A stretch of 64,000 bases of DNA, from NCBI GenBank assembly GCA_963846495.1, contig CAWJWP010000036.1, positions 62,001 through 126,000 of the forward strand, in the 5' to 3' direction. A model generated the notes under the pieces. The model had not been told where the DNA came from. It worked only from the letters and a program-made list of their open reading frames with translations, and made no database searches. Positions 1 to 8,709 of this stretch are shown piece after piece. How positions within the stretch are numbered: the stretch's first letter is position 1; each line of letters opens with the position of its first letter. The DNA comes from DASYQD01 sp963846495. GTDB taxonomy: Bacteria > Acidobacteriota > Thermoanaerobaculia > Multivoradales > JAIOJS01. Both the position numbers and the translations under genes were made by a program.

Positions 1-786
1 GACGGTCGTCCGCGCCTGGCTCACCTCGAGGCCGGAGACGGCGCCCAGCTCGTGGCGCCGCTCGGTCAGGTGGAACGACTGTTCCTCGCTCTCGACCGTC
101 TCCTCGGCGAGCCGCTGCAACGCGCGGTCGGCGGCGAGGGTGAGGTAGGTGTCGGCGACGGCGGCGATGAGCGCGATCTGCGCGCCGCGCCGCGCCTCCT
201 CATCGGCGAAGAAGCGCTCGAGGGCGGCGTGCGAGAGGTTTCGCACGCGGCCGAAGAGGTCGAGCTCGTAGGAGGTGAGCCCGACTTCGAGCGCGTAGGA
301 GGTGACGGTCTCGGCAGTCGCCGCCGGTCTGCGACTGCGAGAAGCGTTGGCGCGCGGCGGAGACCGTGCCGCCAACCGACGGCAGGCGGTCGGCGCGGCG
401 GATGTCGTAGAGCGCGCGCGCCCGCGCCACGTTGAGCACCGCGACGCGCAGGTCGCGGTTGTTGTCGAGCGCCAGCGCCACGAGCTGCTCGAGCCGCTCG
501 TCGGCGAGGAAGTCGCGCCAGCCGACGTCGGCAGCCGCAGGCGCGCCCGCGACGCCAACGGCGGCTGCGGTAGTCGGCGCGGCAGCGTCGCCGCCGGTCG
601 GCGTGCCGCCGCTCGCCACCGGGATCGTCGGCGGGATCGGCCACTCGCCGGCGATCGGCGGCGCCGGCAGCTGCAGTCGCGGCTCGAGGCTGATGCAGCC
701 GCCGGCGAAAAGCGCCGCCGCGAGCGCCGCGGCGCGATCGGCCTGCGCACTGGTCTACGGCTGAAGGTGGCGGCCGAGCGCGCCAT
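1..786 (-). CDS. RND efflux outer-membrane factor lipoprotein (OprM/NodT type), partial, frameshifted
   Basis: This is the outer-membrane duct of a tripartite efflux pump and lies last in the operon. The ATG at 786 overlaps the TGA of the pump gene by one base, so the two are translationally coupled. Joining frames gives a signal peptide ending in the lipobox LFAGGC, then the family's N-terminal core (LALDNNRDLRVAV) and the typical strand YELDLFGRVRN. Reading through needs a frame change near 732, just before the lipobox, and another near 320. The gene runs off the left edge after about 260 of the usual 460-500 residues. No regulator gene is visible nearby. The family call is firm. Whether the breaks are biological or sequencing errors cannot be decided here. 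Confidence 0.8.
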   Translation of the reverse strand, partial: MARSAATFSRRPVRRPIAPRRSRRRFSPAAASASSRDCSCRRRRSPASGRSRRRSRWRAAARRPAATLPRRLPQPPLASRARLRLPTSAGATSSPTSGSSSSWRWRSTTTATCASRCSTWRGRARSTTSAAPTACRRLAARSPPRANASRSRRPAATAETVTSYALEVGLTSYELDLFGRVRNLSHAALERFFADEEARRGAQIALIAAVADTYLTLAADRALQRLAEETVESEEQSFHLTERRHELGAVSGLEVSQARTTV

Positions 787-3700
787 CACGCCGCCGCTCC
801 CGGCGCCGGCGCCGCCTCTTCGGCCGGCAACGGCTCCTCCGCCCTTCGCCGGCTGAAGAGCTTCCGCACGACGACGAAGAAGACGGGGATGAAGAAGACG
901 CCGAGGAAGGTGCCCGCCACCATGCCGCCGAGCACGCCGGTGCCGATCGCCCGCTGCGCCCCCGAGCCGGCGCCGCTCGCCAGCGCCAGCGGCAGCACGC
1001 CGAGGCCGAACGCCAGCGAGGTCATGAGGATCGGCCGCAGGCGGTCGCGCACGGCGTGCAGCGTCGCCTCGACGAGCCCCATCCCCTGCTCGGCGTACTT
1101 CTTGGCGAACTCGACGATGAGGATGGCGTTCTTGCTCGACAAGCCCACCGTGGCGAGCATCGCCACCTGGAAGTAGATGTCGCGCTGGAGGCCGCGCATC
1201 ATCGTCGCCAGCACCGCGCCGAGCACGCCGAGCGGCACCACCAAGCAGCACCGAGGTGGGGATCGACCAGCTCTCGTAGAGCGCGGCCAGGCAGAGGAAG
1301 ACGACGATCAGCGACAGCGTGTAGAGCAGCGGCGTCTGCGCGCCCGAGGCGCGCTCCTGGTACGACTGCCCCGTCCACTCGATGCCGAAGCCGGGCGGCA
1401 GCTGGCTCACCATCTCTTCGACTTGCTCCATCGCGTCGCCCGAGCTGACGCCCGGCGCCGCCTCGCCGACGATCTGCATCGCCGGCGCGCCGTTGAAGCG
1501 CTCGAGGCGCGGCGAGCTCTGCCGCCAGTGCGAGGTGGCGAAGGCGGTGAACGGCACCATCTGTCCCTCGCGGTTGCGCACGTACCAGCGGTCGAAGTCC
1601 TGCGGCACCATGCGGAAGGGCGCGTCGGCCTGCAGGATGACGCGCTTGACGCGGCCGCGGTCGATGAAGTCGTCGACGTAGCGGCCGCCCCAGGCGAGCG
1701 CCAGCGTCTCGTTGACCTCGCCGATGTCGAGGTCGAGGGCACCCGCCTTGGCGATGTCGACGTCGACCCGCAACTCGGGGGTGTCCTCCTGGCCGTTGGG
1801 GCGCACGTTCTGCATCAGCTTGTTCTGCGACGCCAAGCCGAGGAACTGGTTGCGCGCGCGCGGTGAGCGCGGCGTGCCCCTGCCCGCGCAGGTCCTTGAG
1901 GTAGAAGTCGAAGCCGCTGCTGGTGCCGAGCTCGAAGATCGGCGGCGGCGGGAAGGCGAACACCATGGCGTCCTTGATCTGCATCAGCGACCCCATGGCG
2001 CGGCCGGCGATCGCCTGCACGCCCGCCTCCTCGCCCTTGCGCTCCTCCCAGTCCTTGAGCTTGATGAAGGCGATGCCGGTGTTCTGCCCCGAGCCGGCGA
2101 AGCTGAAGCCCTGCACGGTGAACAGCGACTCCACCGTCTCCTTCTCGCTCTCGAGGAAGTGCTTCTCGAGCGGGAAGATCGACTTCAGCGTGCGCTCCTG
2201 GGTGGCGCCCACCGGCGCCTGCACCATCGCCATCAGGAAGCCCTGGTCCTCGTTGGGCAGGAAGGCGGTGGGCAGCCGCAGGAAGAGGAAGCCCATCGCC
2301 ACCGCCAGGCCGGCGTAGACCAGCATGAAGCGGACGGGCCGCGGTGAGCATGCCGCCGACGACCCGCCGGTAGCCGCTGCTGCCGCGCTCGAAGACGCGG
2401 TTGAACCAGCCGAAGAAGCCGCGCCGCTCCTCGTGGAGCTCGGCGTCGTGGGGCTTCAGCATGGTGGCGCACAGCGCCGGCGTCAGCACGATCGCCACCA
2501 GCACCGAGAGCCCCATGGCGGCGACGATGGTGATCGAGAACTGCCGGTAGATGACGCCGGCGGCGCCGCCGAGGAACGCCATCGGCACGAACACCACCGC
2601 CAGCACCAGGGCGATGCCGACGAGCGCGCCGGTGATCTGGTCCATCGACTTGCGCGTCGCCTCGAGCGGCGACAGGTGCTCCTCGCGCATCAGGCGCTCG
2701 ACGTTCTCCACCACCACGATGGCGTCGTCGACGAGCAGGCCGATGGCGAGCACCATGGCGAACATGGTCAGCATGTTGATCGACTGGCCGAGGGCGGCGA
2801 GGATGCCGAAGGTGCCGAGCAGCACCACCGGCACCGCGATCGTGGGGATCAAGGTGGCGCGGAAGTTCTGCAGGAAGAGGTACATCACCAGGAACACCAG
2901 GACGACCGCCTCGAGCAGCGTCTTCACCACCTCGATGATCGAGGCGCGCACGAAGGGCGTGGTGTCGAAGGGGATGACCGCCTTCAGGCCGGGCGGGAAG
3001 GAACGCTCGAGGTCGCGGATCATCCGCTCGACGCCGCGCGCCGCGTCGAGGGCGTTGGCGTTGGTCGCCAGGTTGACGGCGACGCCCGAGGCCGGCTTGC
3101 CGTTGTAGCGGGTGATGAAGCCGTAGTTCGACGAGCCGAGCTCGACGCGCGCCACGTCGCCCAGCCGCAGCGCCGAGCCGCCGGGGTTGGTGCGCAGGAC
3201 GATGTTGCGGAACTCCTCGGGCGTCTGCAGGCGCCCCTGCGCGGTGATGGTGGCGTTGAGCTGCTGGCCGGGAACGGACGGCGCGTCGCCGAGCTGGCCG
3301 ACGCCCACCTGCGCGTTCTGCGCCGCGGATGGCGGCGACCAGGTCGCCCGGCGACAGCTTGTAGGAGTTGAGCTTCTCCGGGTCGAGCCAGATGCGCATC
3401 GCGTAGGGGGCGCCGAAGAGCTGCACGCTGCCGACGCCCTTGACGCGCGACAGCGGCTCGACCAGGTTGCTGGCCACGTAGTCGTCGATGTCGCTGCGCG
3501 TCATCCGCCCGTCCTCGGAGACGAAGCCGACGACGAGCAGGAAGCTCGGGTTGGCCTTGGTGGCGCGTGATGCCCTGCTGCTGCACGATCTGCGGCAGGA
3601 GAGGGATGGCGCCCTGCAGCTTGTTCTGCACCTGCACCTGGGCGATGTCGGGGTCGACGCCGTTCTCGAAGGTGAGCGTCACGGCCACGGCGCCGTTGGA

Positions 3701-3951
3701 CTCGCTGGTCGACGACATGTAGATGCAGGCCGTCGAGCCCCTTCATGTTCTGCTCGATGATCTGCGTCACCGAGTCCTCGACGGTCTGCGCCGAGGCGCC
3801 GGGGTAGAAGCGCCGACACCGTCACCGACGGCGGCGCGATGGTGGGGTAGCGCGAGATCGGCAGCGTGGCGATCGACAGCACGCCCGCGAGCATGATGAC
3901 GATGGCGATCACCCACGCGAAGATGGGACGGTCGATGAAGAACCTGGCCAT
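786..3951 (-). pseudogene. RND multidrug efflux pump (AcrB/MexB, HAE1 family), seven frameshifts
   Basis: This is the inner-membrane proton-driven pump of the efflux operon. The start MARFFIDRPIFAW at 3951 lies 17 bases after the adaptor's stop. Family landmarks appear in order across different frames: the N-terminal transmembrane segment, porter-domain blocks such as KGVGSVQLFGAPYAMR, the TM4 proton-relay motif GLLVDDAIVVVENVER, TPALCATMLKP, NEDQGFLMAMVQ, and the C-terminal helices with SSKNAILIVEFAKKYAEQG. The frame changes near 3808, 3722, 3567, 3325, 2340, 1860 and 1240. Apart from these single-base steps the full length of about 1050 residues is present with no eroded motif. That argues for base-call indels, or for very recent inactivation, rather than old decay. 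As read, no functional pump would be made. Confidence 0.85.
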
Positions 3952-3968
3952 GGTGGTGGTGTCCTCGC

Positions 3969-5228
3969 TTACTCGCCGTCAGCCGGCGCGGCGGCCGGCG
4001 CGTTGCCCGGCGCGGCACCGCCGGGCGCGGCTGCCGGCGGCGCGGTGCCGACTTCCACCGCCTGCACCGGCATCCCGGGCTGCACCTTCTGCAGGCCCTC
4101 GACGATGACGCGGTCGCCGGCCTGCGAGCCCCTCCTCCACCAGCCAGCGGTCGCCGACCGTGCGCGACACCTTGACCTCGCGCATGCGCCACCTTGCCGT
4201 CGGCGCCGACGACCATGGCGCTGGCGTTGCCCTTGGGATCGCGGGTGACTCCCTGCTGCGGCGCCAGCACCGCCTCGCGTCGCCTCCGCCTCGGCGAGCA
4301 CCGCGGTGACGTACATGCCCGGCCGCAGCATGCCTTCGGGGTTGGGCACCAGCACGCGCAGCGCGAAGCTGCCGGTGCCCTCGTCGACGGTGACGTCGGC
4401 GGCCTGCAGCTTGCCCGGGTGCGGGTAGCGCGTGCCGTCCTCGAGCACGATGGCGACGGGAGTGCCGGCATCGCCCGGCGTCACCTTGCCGGCGGCGAGG
4501 TCGCGGCGCAGCCGCAGCCACTCGCTGCTCGACTGGTTGACGTCGACGTAGATGGGGTCGAGCTTCTGCACCGTGGCGAGCGGCGCGTCCTGGTTGGCGG
4601 TGACGAGGGCGCCGGCGGTCACCGTCGACATGCCGATGCGGCCGCTGATCGGCGAGGTGATGCGCGCGTAGCGCAGGTTGACGCGCTGGCGCTCGACCAT
4701 GGCGCGCGCGGCGGCGACGTCGGCCTCGGCGGCGCGCTGCGCGGCGACGGCGTTCTCCTTCTCCTGCTCGGAGACGGCGTCGATCGTGTGCAGCTCGGTG
4801 GCGCGGCGGGCGGTGAGGCGCGCCGCCTCGCGGCCTGCCTCCGCCTTGGCGAGCGCGGCGCGCGCGTTCTCGTACTCGGCGCGGTAGATGGAGTCGTCGA
4901 GCTCGTAGAGCGGCTGCCCCTGGCTGACCAGCCCGCCCTCGGTGAAGAGCCGGCGCTTGACGAGACCCGACACCTGTGGCCGCACCTCGGCGACGAGCAG
5001 CGGGCTGGTGCGTCCGGGGAGCTCGCGCTCGAGCGTCACCGGCTCGGCCTTGAGCGTCACCACGAGCACTTGCGCCGGCGGCATGCCTCCGGGCGGACCC
5101 CCTGGGCCGCCACCGGCGGCGGCGCCGCCGCCTTTGTCATCATCGCCGCCGCAGGCGATGGCGGCGAACGGCAGGAGCGAGACGAGCGCGAGAGCACGGA
5201 AGTCGAGGAGCGGCGGGCGTCGGTGCAT
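3969..5228 (-). CDS. RND efflux periplasmic adaptor lipoprotein (AcrA/MexA family)
   Basis: This is the membrane-fusion protein linking the pump to the outer-membrane factor, and the first gene of the operon. A signal peptide ends at a lipobox (FAAIAC), followed by a Gly/Pro-rich spacer. Next come the lipoyl half-motif (VRPQVSGLVKRRLFTEGG), a coiled-coil hairpin at about residues 100-165, and the second lipoyl half and beta-barrel (ARITSPISGRIGMS onward). The frame opens throughout, but the stretch between about 4270 and 4125 reads as family sequence only in the two other frames (AVLAPQQGVTRDPKGNA, then VKVSRTVGDRWLVEEG). So about three compensating frameshifts scramble some 50 residues before the correct frame returns (GDRVIVEGLQKVQPGMPV). 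The start is supported by GAAAGG eight bases upstream and by a strong upstream promoter. Confidence 0.85.
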   Translation of the reverse strand: MHRRPPLLDFRALALVSLLPFAAIACGGDDDKGGGAAAGGGPGGPPGGMPPAQVLVVTLKAEPVTLERELPGRTSPLLVAEVRPQVSGLVKRRLFTEGGLVSQGQPLYELDDSIYRAEYENARAALAKAEAGREAARLTARRATELHTIDAVSEQEKENAVAAQRAAEADVAAARAMVERQRVNLRYARITSPISGRIGMSTVTAGALVTANQDAPLATVQKLDPIYVDVNQSSSEWLRLRRDLAAGKVTPGDAGTPVAIVLEDGTRYPHPGKLQAADVTVDEGTGSFALRVLVPNPEGMLRPGMYVTAVLAEAEATRGGAGAAAGSHPRSQGQRQRHGRRRRRQGGACARSRCRARSATAGWWRRGSQAGDRVIVEGLQKVQPGMPVQAVEVGTAPPAAAPGGAAPGNAPAAAPADGE

Positions 5229-5263
5229 CGCGGAACCTTTCGAAGAGCGGGAAGGGGAAACGA

Positions 5264-5289
5264 GCGATTACGACGCAGGGCGTAATCGC
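5264..5289. repeat. 9-bp perfect inverted repeat in the efflux leader
   Basis: GCGATTACG (5264-5272) and CGTAATCGC (5281-5289) are exact reverse complements with an 8-base spacer. They lie in the inferred 5' leader of the efflux operon, about 36 bases before its start codon. The element could be a second operator or an RNA hairpin. The arms and spacing are directly visible; the role is inferred. Confidence 0.55.
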
Positions 5290-5298
5290 GACGTTAAT

Positions 5299-5337
5299 TG
5301 AGCGTTCATTCTTGGCCCCGTTTGCCGGCGCTGTCAA
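5299..5337 (-). promoter_or_regulatory. Promoter and candidate operator of the RND efflux operon
   Basis: On the minus strand a perfect -35 box TTGACA (5337-5332) is followed by an 18-bp spacer and a -10 box AAGAAT (5313-5308, four of six consensus bases). Directly downstream, over the expected start site, lies the near-palindrome TGAACGCTCA (5308-5299), one base away from the perfect TGAACGTTCA. Similar palindromes serve TetR/AcrR-type repressors of efflux operons. Repression at this site is inferred, and no repressor gene is in the window. Confidence 0.6.
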
Positions 5338-5404
5338 GGGAAAAGGTGCGAAACGTCCGTCTACTAGGGATAAGCGGCAACAATTCGACGGGAGAGGAGC
5401 GGAC

Positions 5405-6199
5405 ATGGCAGTGAAGAAGCGCGCGAAAGCGAAGGCGAAGGCGGGCGGCAAGAGCACGGCGAAAAAGACGGCGGCGGCGAAGAAAACGAAGGCGGCAAAG
5501 AAGAAGCCGGCGAAGAAGAAGACGACGAAGGCGACGAAGAGGAAGGCCGGCGCCGCCAAGGCTGCTCGTGCCGCCAAGCGCCGCACGCGGCCACGCAAGT
5601 CGACTGCTTCAGCCGCGCGCCCTCGCCGCAGTCGCAAGGCGGCCGCACCAGCCAAGCGCCGTCCGGCGCGCAAAGCAGCCGCTGCCGCGAAGCGTCGCCG
5701 CCCAGCGCGCCGGGTGGTCTTCGAGAGCGAGCTGGCCATCGGTCCGCAGCGCAAGGGGCTCGCCGCCGCCGCCGAGCCATCCGTCAACCGGGATCCCGCG
5801 AACTTCGTTGCCGCCTTCCGCGCCAAGCTCGAGGCGGTGATGGCGGAGCTCGCGGCGAAGGGCATGCCGTTCAAGCTGGTCGAAGGGTTCCGCACCAAGG
5901 AACGCCAGCAGTGGCTCTTCGGCTCCGGCCGTCCGACCGCGGTGCCCTTCGGCCGTACCGGTCCCGTCGTCACCAGGCTCGACGGCGTCACGGTCTTGTC
6001 GCGACACCAGGGGAACGGCAATCCCGGCAGCGGCCGCGCGGCCGACTGCTACCCGACCAAGAACGGGAAGGTCTTCATCCCGAAGGCCGACGACCCGGTA
6101 TGGAAGGCCTACGCCGACGCCGCCGTGAAGCAGGGCCTCGTCGCCGGACTCAACTTCCCGAAGCTCGTAGACGCGCCTCACGTCGAGCTGCCGCCCTAG
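5405..6199 (+). CDS. M15-type peptidase domain fused to a histone-H1-like Lys/Ala tail
   Basis: The product has 264 residues. The start at 5405 is chosen over upstream codons because GGAGAGGAG lies just before it. Residues 1 to about 105 are almost entirely Lys, Ala, Arg and Thr in AKKK/AKKTK-type runs, like histone H1 or AlgP tails, with no signal peptide. The rest is a peptidase M15 domain of the L-alanyl-D-glutamate/D,D-carboxypeptidase type: GFRTKERQ, then SRHQGNGNPGSGRAADCYP with the zinc His and Asp, then DAPHVEL with the last His. Such enzymes cut peptidoglycan stem peptides and are common in phage endolysins. The tail may bind DNA or the anionic cell wall. A Lys/Ala-rich N-terminus on this domain is unusual. 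The gene is divergent from the efflux operon. Confidence 0.75.
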   Translation: MAVKKRAKAKAKAGGKSTAKKTAAAKKTKAAKKKPAKKKTTKATKRKAGAAKAARAAKRRTRPRKSTASAARPRRSRKAAAPAKRRPARKAAAAAKRRRPARRVVFESELAIGPQRKGLAAAAEPSVNRDPANFVAAFRAKLEAVMAELAAKGMPFKLVEGFRTKERQQWLFGSGRPTAVPFGRTGPVVTRLDGVTVLSRHQGNGNPGSGRAADCYPTKNGKVFIPKADDPVWKAYADAAVKQGLVAGLNFPKLVDAPHVELPP

Positions 6200-6392
6200 C
6201 GAGGTGGAGCGCGGCGCGAGCTGACCACGAGCTCAGCGGGGAGAAAGCGACGCGCTCGTGCCTTCGGGATAGCACGGTGTAAGGAAAGCGTGGCCGTTTC
6301 CGTCTGAAGGGACGGTCGCGAAGGTGTGGACGGCGCGCGCCAATGGAGGCGCGCCCCGTTCCACCGCCCTGCACGCGGCCGAGGAGGTCCCC

Positions 6393-6734
6393 GTGCGTCC
6401 CGACGGCCCCGAGCGTCGCCGCTTCTCCCGCCGAACCACCCCCGGCCTCGGCGGCCGCATCGGCTTCCTGCAACCGCTGCGCGTCCTCGACTTGAGCGCC
6501 CAAGGCGCCCGCGTGCGCACCGCCGAAGCGCTGTCGCCCGGCCGCCGCTACCACTTCCAGCTCTCGACCCTGCAGCTCACCGCCTCGGTCGCGCGCTGCG
6601 CGCTGATCGGCATCGAACCCGACGAAGACGGCGCCCGCGCCGTCTTCGAAGCCGGCATCTCCTTCGACCCGCTCACCGCCACCCAACGCCGCCAGCTGCG
6701 CCAAGTGACCGCCCACGCGGCGACGGCTGCCTAG
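6393..6734 (+). CDS. PilZ-domain protein
   Basis: The product is a small cytoplasmic protein of 113 residues. The start is GTG 6393, because a strong Shine-Dalgarno site GAGGAGG (6381-6387) lies five bases before it; an ATG at 6324 in the same frame has no such site. The N-terminal RRRFSRR followed by LDLSAQGARVRT matches the RxxxR and D/NxSxxG signature that binds cyclic di-GMP, and the rest is short beta-strand sequence. The first Arg motif is somewhat non-canonical, so nucleotide binding is likely but not certain. No flagellar, pilus or cellulose genes lie nearby to suggest a target. Confidence 0.75.
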   Translation: MRPDGPERRRFSRRTTPGLGGRIGFLQPLRVLDLSAQGARVRTAEALSPGRRYHFQLSTLQLTASVARCALIGIEPDEDGARAVFEAGISFDPLTATQRRQLRQVTAHAATAA

Positions 6735-6787
6735 CTCCGGACCAAGGTGCGCTCTTGCCCTTGCCTACCTTCTCCGCCATGGAGCCC

Positions 6788-6827
6788 TTGCATCATATGC
6801 ATGGTAGTGCCATACTCATGCATATGA
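6788..6827 (+). promoter_or_regulatory. vapBC promoter and palindromic operator
   Basis: A perfect 11-bp inverted repeat, TCATATGCATG (6793-6803) and CATGCATATGA (6817-6827), brackets a 13-base spacer. The right arm contains the vapB start codon. A -35-like TTGCAT (6788-6793) and -10-like CATACT (6811-6816), 17 bp apart, place transcription start at about 6823-6824, on the ATG itself. VapBC complexes typically autoregulate by binding such repeats; that this one does so is inferred. Confidence 0.65.
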
Positions 6828-7033
6828 GAACGACCATCATCCTCGACGAGCCGCTGCTCGAGAAGGCGCGCCGCCTCACCGGCATCCAGGAGAAGACGGC
6901 GCTCGTCCACGCCGGTCTGCAAGCGCTCATCGCCCGCGAGAGCGCTCGCCGCCTTGCGGCCCTGGGCGGGAGCGAGCCGCAGATCGAGGCTCCGCGACGT
7001 CGTCGCCTGCCGGTCATCCGGACCAAGCGTTGA
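6824..7033 (+). CDS. vapB: VapB-type antitoxin
   Basis: The product is 69 residues starting MRTTIILDEPLLEKARRLTG, the ribbon-helix-helix N-terminus of VapB antitoxins (DUF2191 type) with the conserved 'T.I.LD..L...A..L.G' spacing. A basic C-terminus (PRRRRLPVIRTKR) would wrap the partner PIN toxin. There is no Shine-Dalgarno site. An alternative ATG at 6818 would add two residues, but the promoter geometry favours leaderless translation from 6824. Its TGA overlaps the toxin's TTG start in the sequence TTGA, so translation is coupled. The gene sits inside its own palindromic operator. Confidence 0.85.
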   Translation: MRTTIILDEPLLEKARRLTGIQEKTALVHAGLQALIARESARRLAALGGSEPQIEAPRRRRLPVIRTKR

Positions 7034-7387
7034 TCCTCGTCGACACCTCCGTCTGGATCGACCATCTCCGGCGCCCCAGCGCGCGGCTGGCAGCGCTGCT
7101 CGAGGAGGGGGAGGTGCTCTGGCATCCCTTCGTTCTCGCCGAGCTGATCCTCGGCAACCTGCGTCCCGACAGCGAGGTACCGCTGCTCTTGTTGGACTTG
7201 CCGACGGCCGTCGTCGCCGAGCACGACGAGGCCGTGGCGTTCGTCCGTCGGCACCATCTCGCCGGCAGCGGCATCGGCTGGGTGGACGTCCACCTCCTGT
7301 GCTCAGGCGGCAATGTCGCGCGCGCGACTGTGGAGCGTCGACCGCCGTCTGCAGGGCGTGGCCGAACGGCTCGACCTGCAGGCTTAG
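7030..7387 (+). CDS. vapC: VapC-type PIN-domain toxin with one frameshift
   Basis: This is the ribonuclease toxin of the vapBC pair. TTG 7030 begins ILVDTSVWIDHL, the PIN N-terminus with the first catalytic Asp. The second acidic site is AELILGNL and the third is GWVDVHLL. After about residue 92 the frame slips: removing one G near 7308 (CAGGCGGC to CAGCGGC) restores SRARLWSVDRRLQGVAERL, with the fourth Asp and a TAG at 7385. As read, the frame runs on into the next gene, giving a nonsense tail. With the correction the length is about 118 residues, normal for the family. Either this is a sequencing indel or the toxin has been inactivated while its antitoxin was kept. Confidence 0.8.
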
Positions 7388-7503
7388 AAACGCAACTGCG
7401 CGCGTCGCGCACCTGGTCCCAGCGGCGTATCCTAAGCAACCAACTGCGTTCGAGTCGGATCCAGCAGTTCGGTGGCCGGGATTCGATCGCTGGCGAGGTG
7501 ACC

Positions 7504-8709
7504 ATGCGCGCGGCTGACGGGATCGCTCGCAGGATGTTGGTGCGGCTGCGACTGTCGCTGCTTGCTGCTGCTGCCGCCGCCGCTGCGGCGCGGGCGCAGC
7601 CGCCGCTGGCGTTGCAGCCGCTGTTCGATCTGCCGTCGCCCAACGGCTGTGCCGGCGAGACGATGACGATGCGCGCCGACGCGCTCGGGCGGCCGTTCCT
7701 GTACGTCGCGGCCAAGGACGCCGGGCTGCGCATCTACGACCTCGCGGCGGCGGCGCCGCAGCTCGTCAGGACGATCCCCGTCGGCGACCTGCGCTCGCTC
7801 GACGTGATGAACCTCGCGCAGCAGGGCAACCAGCTCTTCCTCGCGTTGGGGGATCACTTCTCGCCCACCGCCGAGAGCCCGGGGCTGGCGGTCGTCGACG
7901 TCAGCGATCCGGCGGTACCGCGCGTGCTCGACGTGTGGCACGACCCGGCCAAGAAAGGCGGCGCCGGTGTGGTCGCCGTCGAGCCCGGCTACGCCTACCT
8001 CGGCGCCATGGGCAACGGCCTCGTCGTCTTCGCGATCTCGCCCGGCGGCACGCTGCAGCTGCTGTCGCGGCTCGTGCCGGCGCGCCACTTCCCCGACCGC
8101 AACTACGACCCGCTCAAGGTCAACGCCCGCGGCATGGCGGTACGCAACAACCGCGTCTACCTCGCCTACGACGCCGGCGGCCTGCGCATCGTCGACGTCA
8201 AGACCAAGACGCGGCCGGTCGAGATCGGCCGCTGGTCGAACCCGGCGCTCAACGGCCGCCCGCGCGCGTACAACAACGTCGTGGTCGACGGTAACCGCGC
8301 CTACGTCACCGTCGACTACTGCGGCCTCGAGGTGCTCGACGTCAAGAAGCCGGCGAACGTCAAGCTGCTGAGCTGGTGGAACCCCTGGCGCTGTCCCGGC
8401 GGCCCGCTGGGCTGGTTCACCAGCGGCGGCCACGCCAACGAGCTCGACTTCGACTCGCAGTGCAAGCTGCTCTTCCTCTCCGGCGGCAAGAGCGACCTCG
8501 AAGTGGTGAGCGTCGCCGACCCCAGGCGCCCGCAGCTGCGCCGCGACTACCCGGGCACCGACAACGGCATCGGCACCTGGGGCGTGGCGCGCGCCGGCGA
8601 CCGCGTCTACCTCTCCTACATCTGCACGCTCGGCATTCCCTTCGCCTCGAACTGGAGCGGCGTCAAGGCGTTCGCCTACGACCGCTCGTGCGCCGCGAGC
8701 GGGACATGA
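7504..8709 (+). CDS. Secreted LVIVD-repeat beta-propeller protein
   Basis: The product has 401 residues. ATG 7504 has GAGGTG four bases upstream and begins a long signal peptide (MLVRLRLSLLAAAAAAA). The body is a series of LVIVD-type blades: LRIYDLAAAAP, LAVVDVSDPAVPRVLDV, LRIVDVKTKTRPVEIG, LEVLDVKKPANVKL and LEVVSVADPRRPQLRRDY. Such repeats form extracellular beta-propellers whose ligands are mostly unknown. Four conserved-looking Cys residues (CPGG, SQCKL, YICT, DRSCA) suggest disulphides. Its TGA overlaps the next gene's ATG (ATGA), so it is probably co-expressed with the lipoprotein hydrolase-like gene. Confidence 0.75.
   Translation: MRAADGIARRMLVRLRLSLLAAAAAAAAARAQPPLALQPLFDLPSPNGCAGETMTMRADALGRPFLYVAAKDAGLRIYDLAAAAPQLVRTIPVGDLRSLDVMNLAQQGNQLFLALGDHFSPTAESPGLAVVDVSDPAVPRVLDVWHDPAKKGGAGVVAVEPGYAYLGAMGNGLVVFAISPGGTLQLLSRLVPARHFPDRNYDPLKVNARGMAVRNNRVYLAYDAGGLRIVDVKTKTRPVEIGRWSNPALNGRPRAYNNVVVDGNRAYVTVDYCGLEVLDVKKPANVKLLSWWNPWRCPGGPLGWFTSGGHANELDFDSQCKLLFLSGGKSDLEVVSVADPRRPQLRRDYPGTDNGIGTWGVARAGDRVYLSYICTLGIPFASNWSGVKAFAYDRSCAASGT

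Noticed and set aside
5312..5404. Upstream in-frame start for the M15 peptidase
   Set aside because: No ribosome site precedes it and it overlaps the efflux promoter; ATG 5405 has a good Shine-Dalgarno site.
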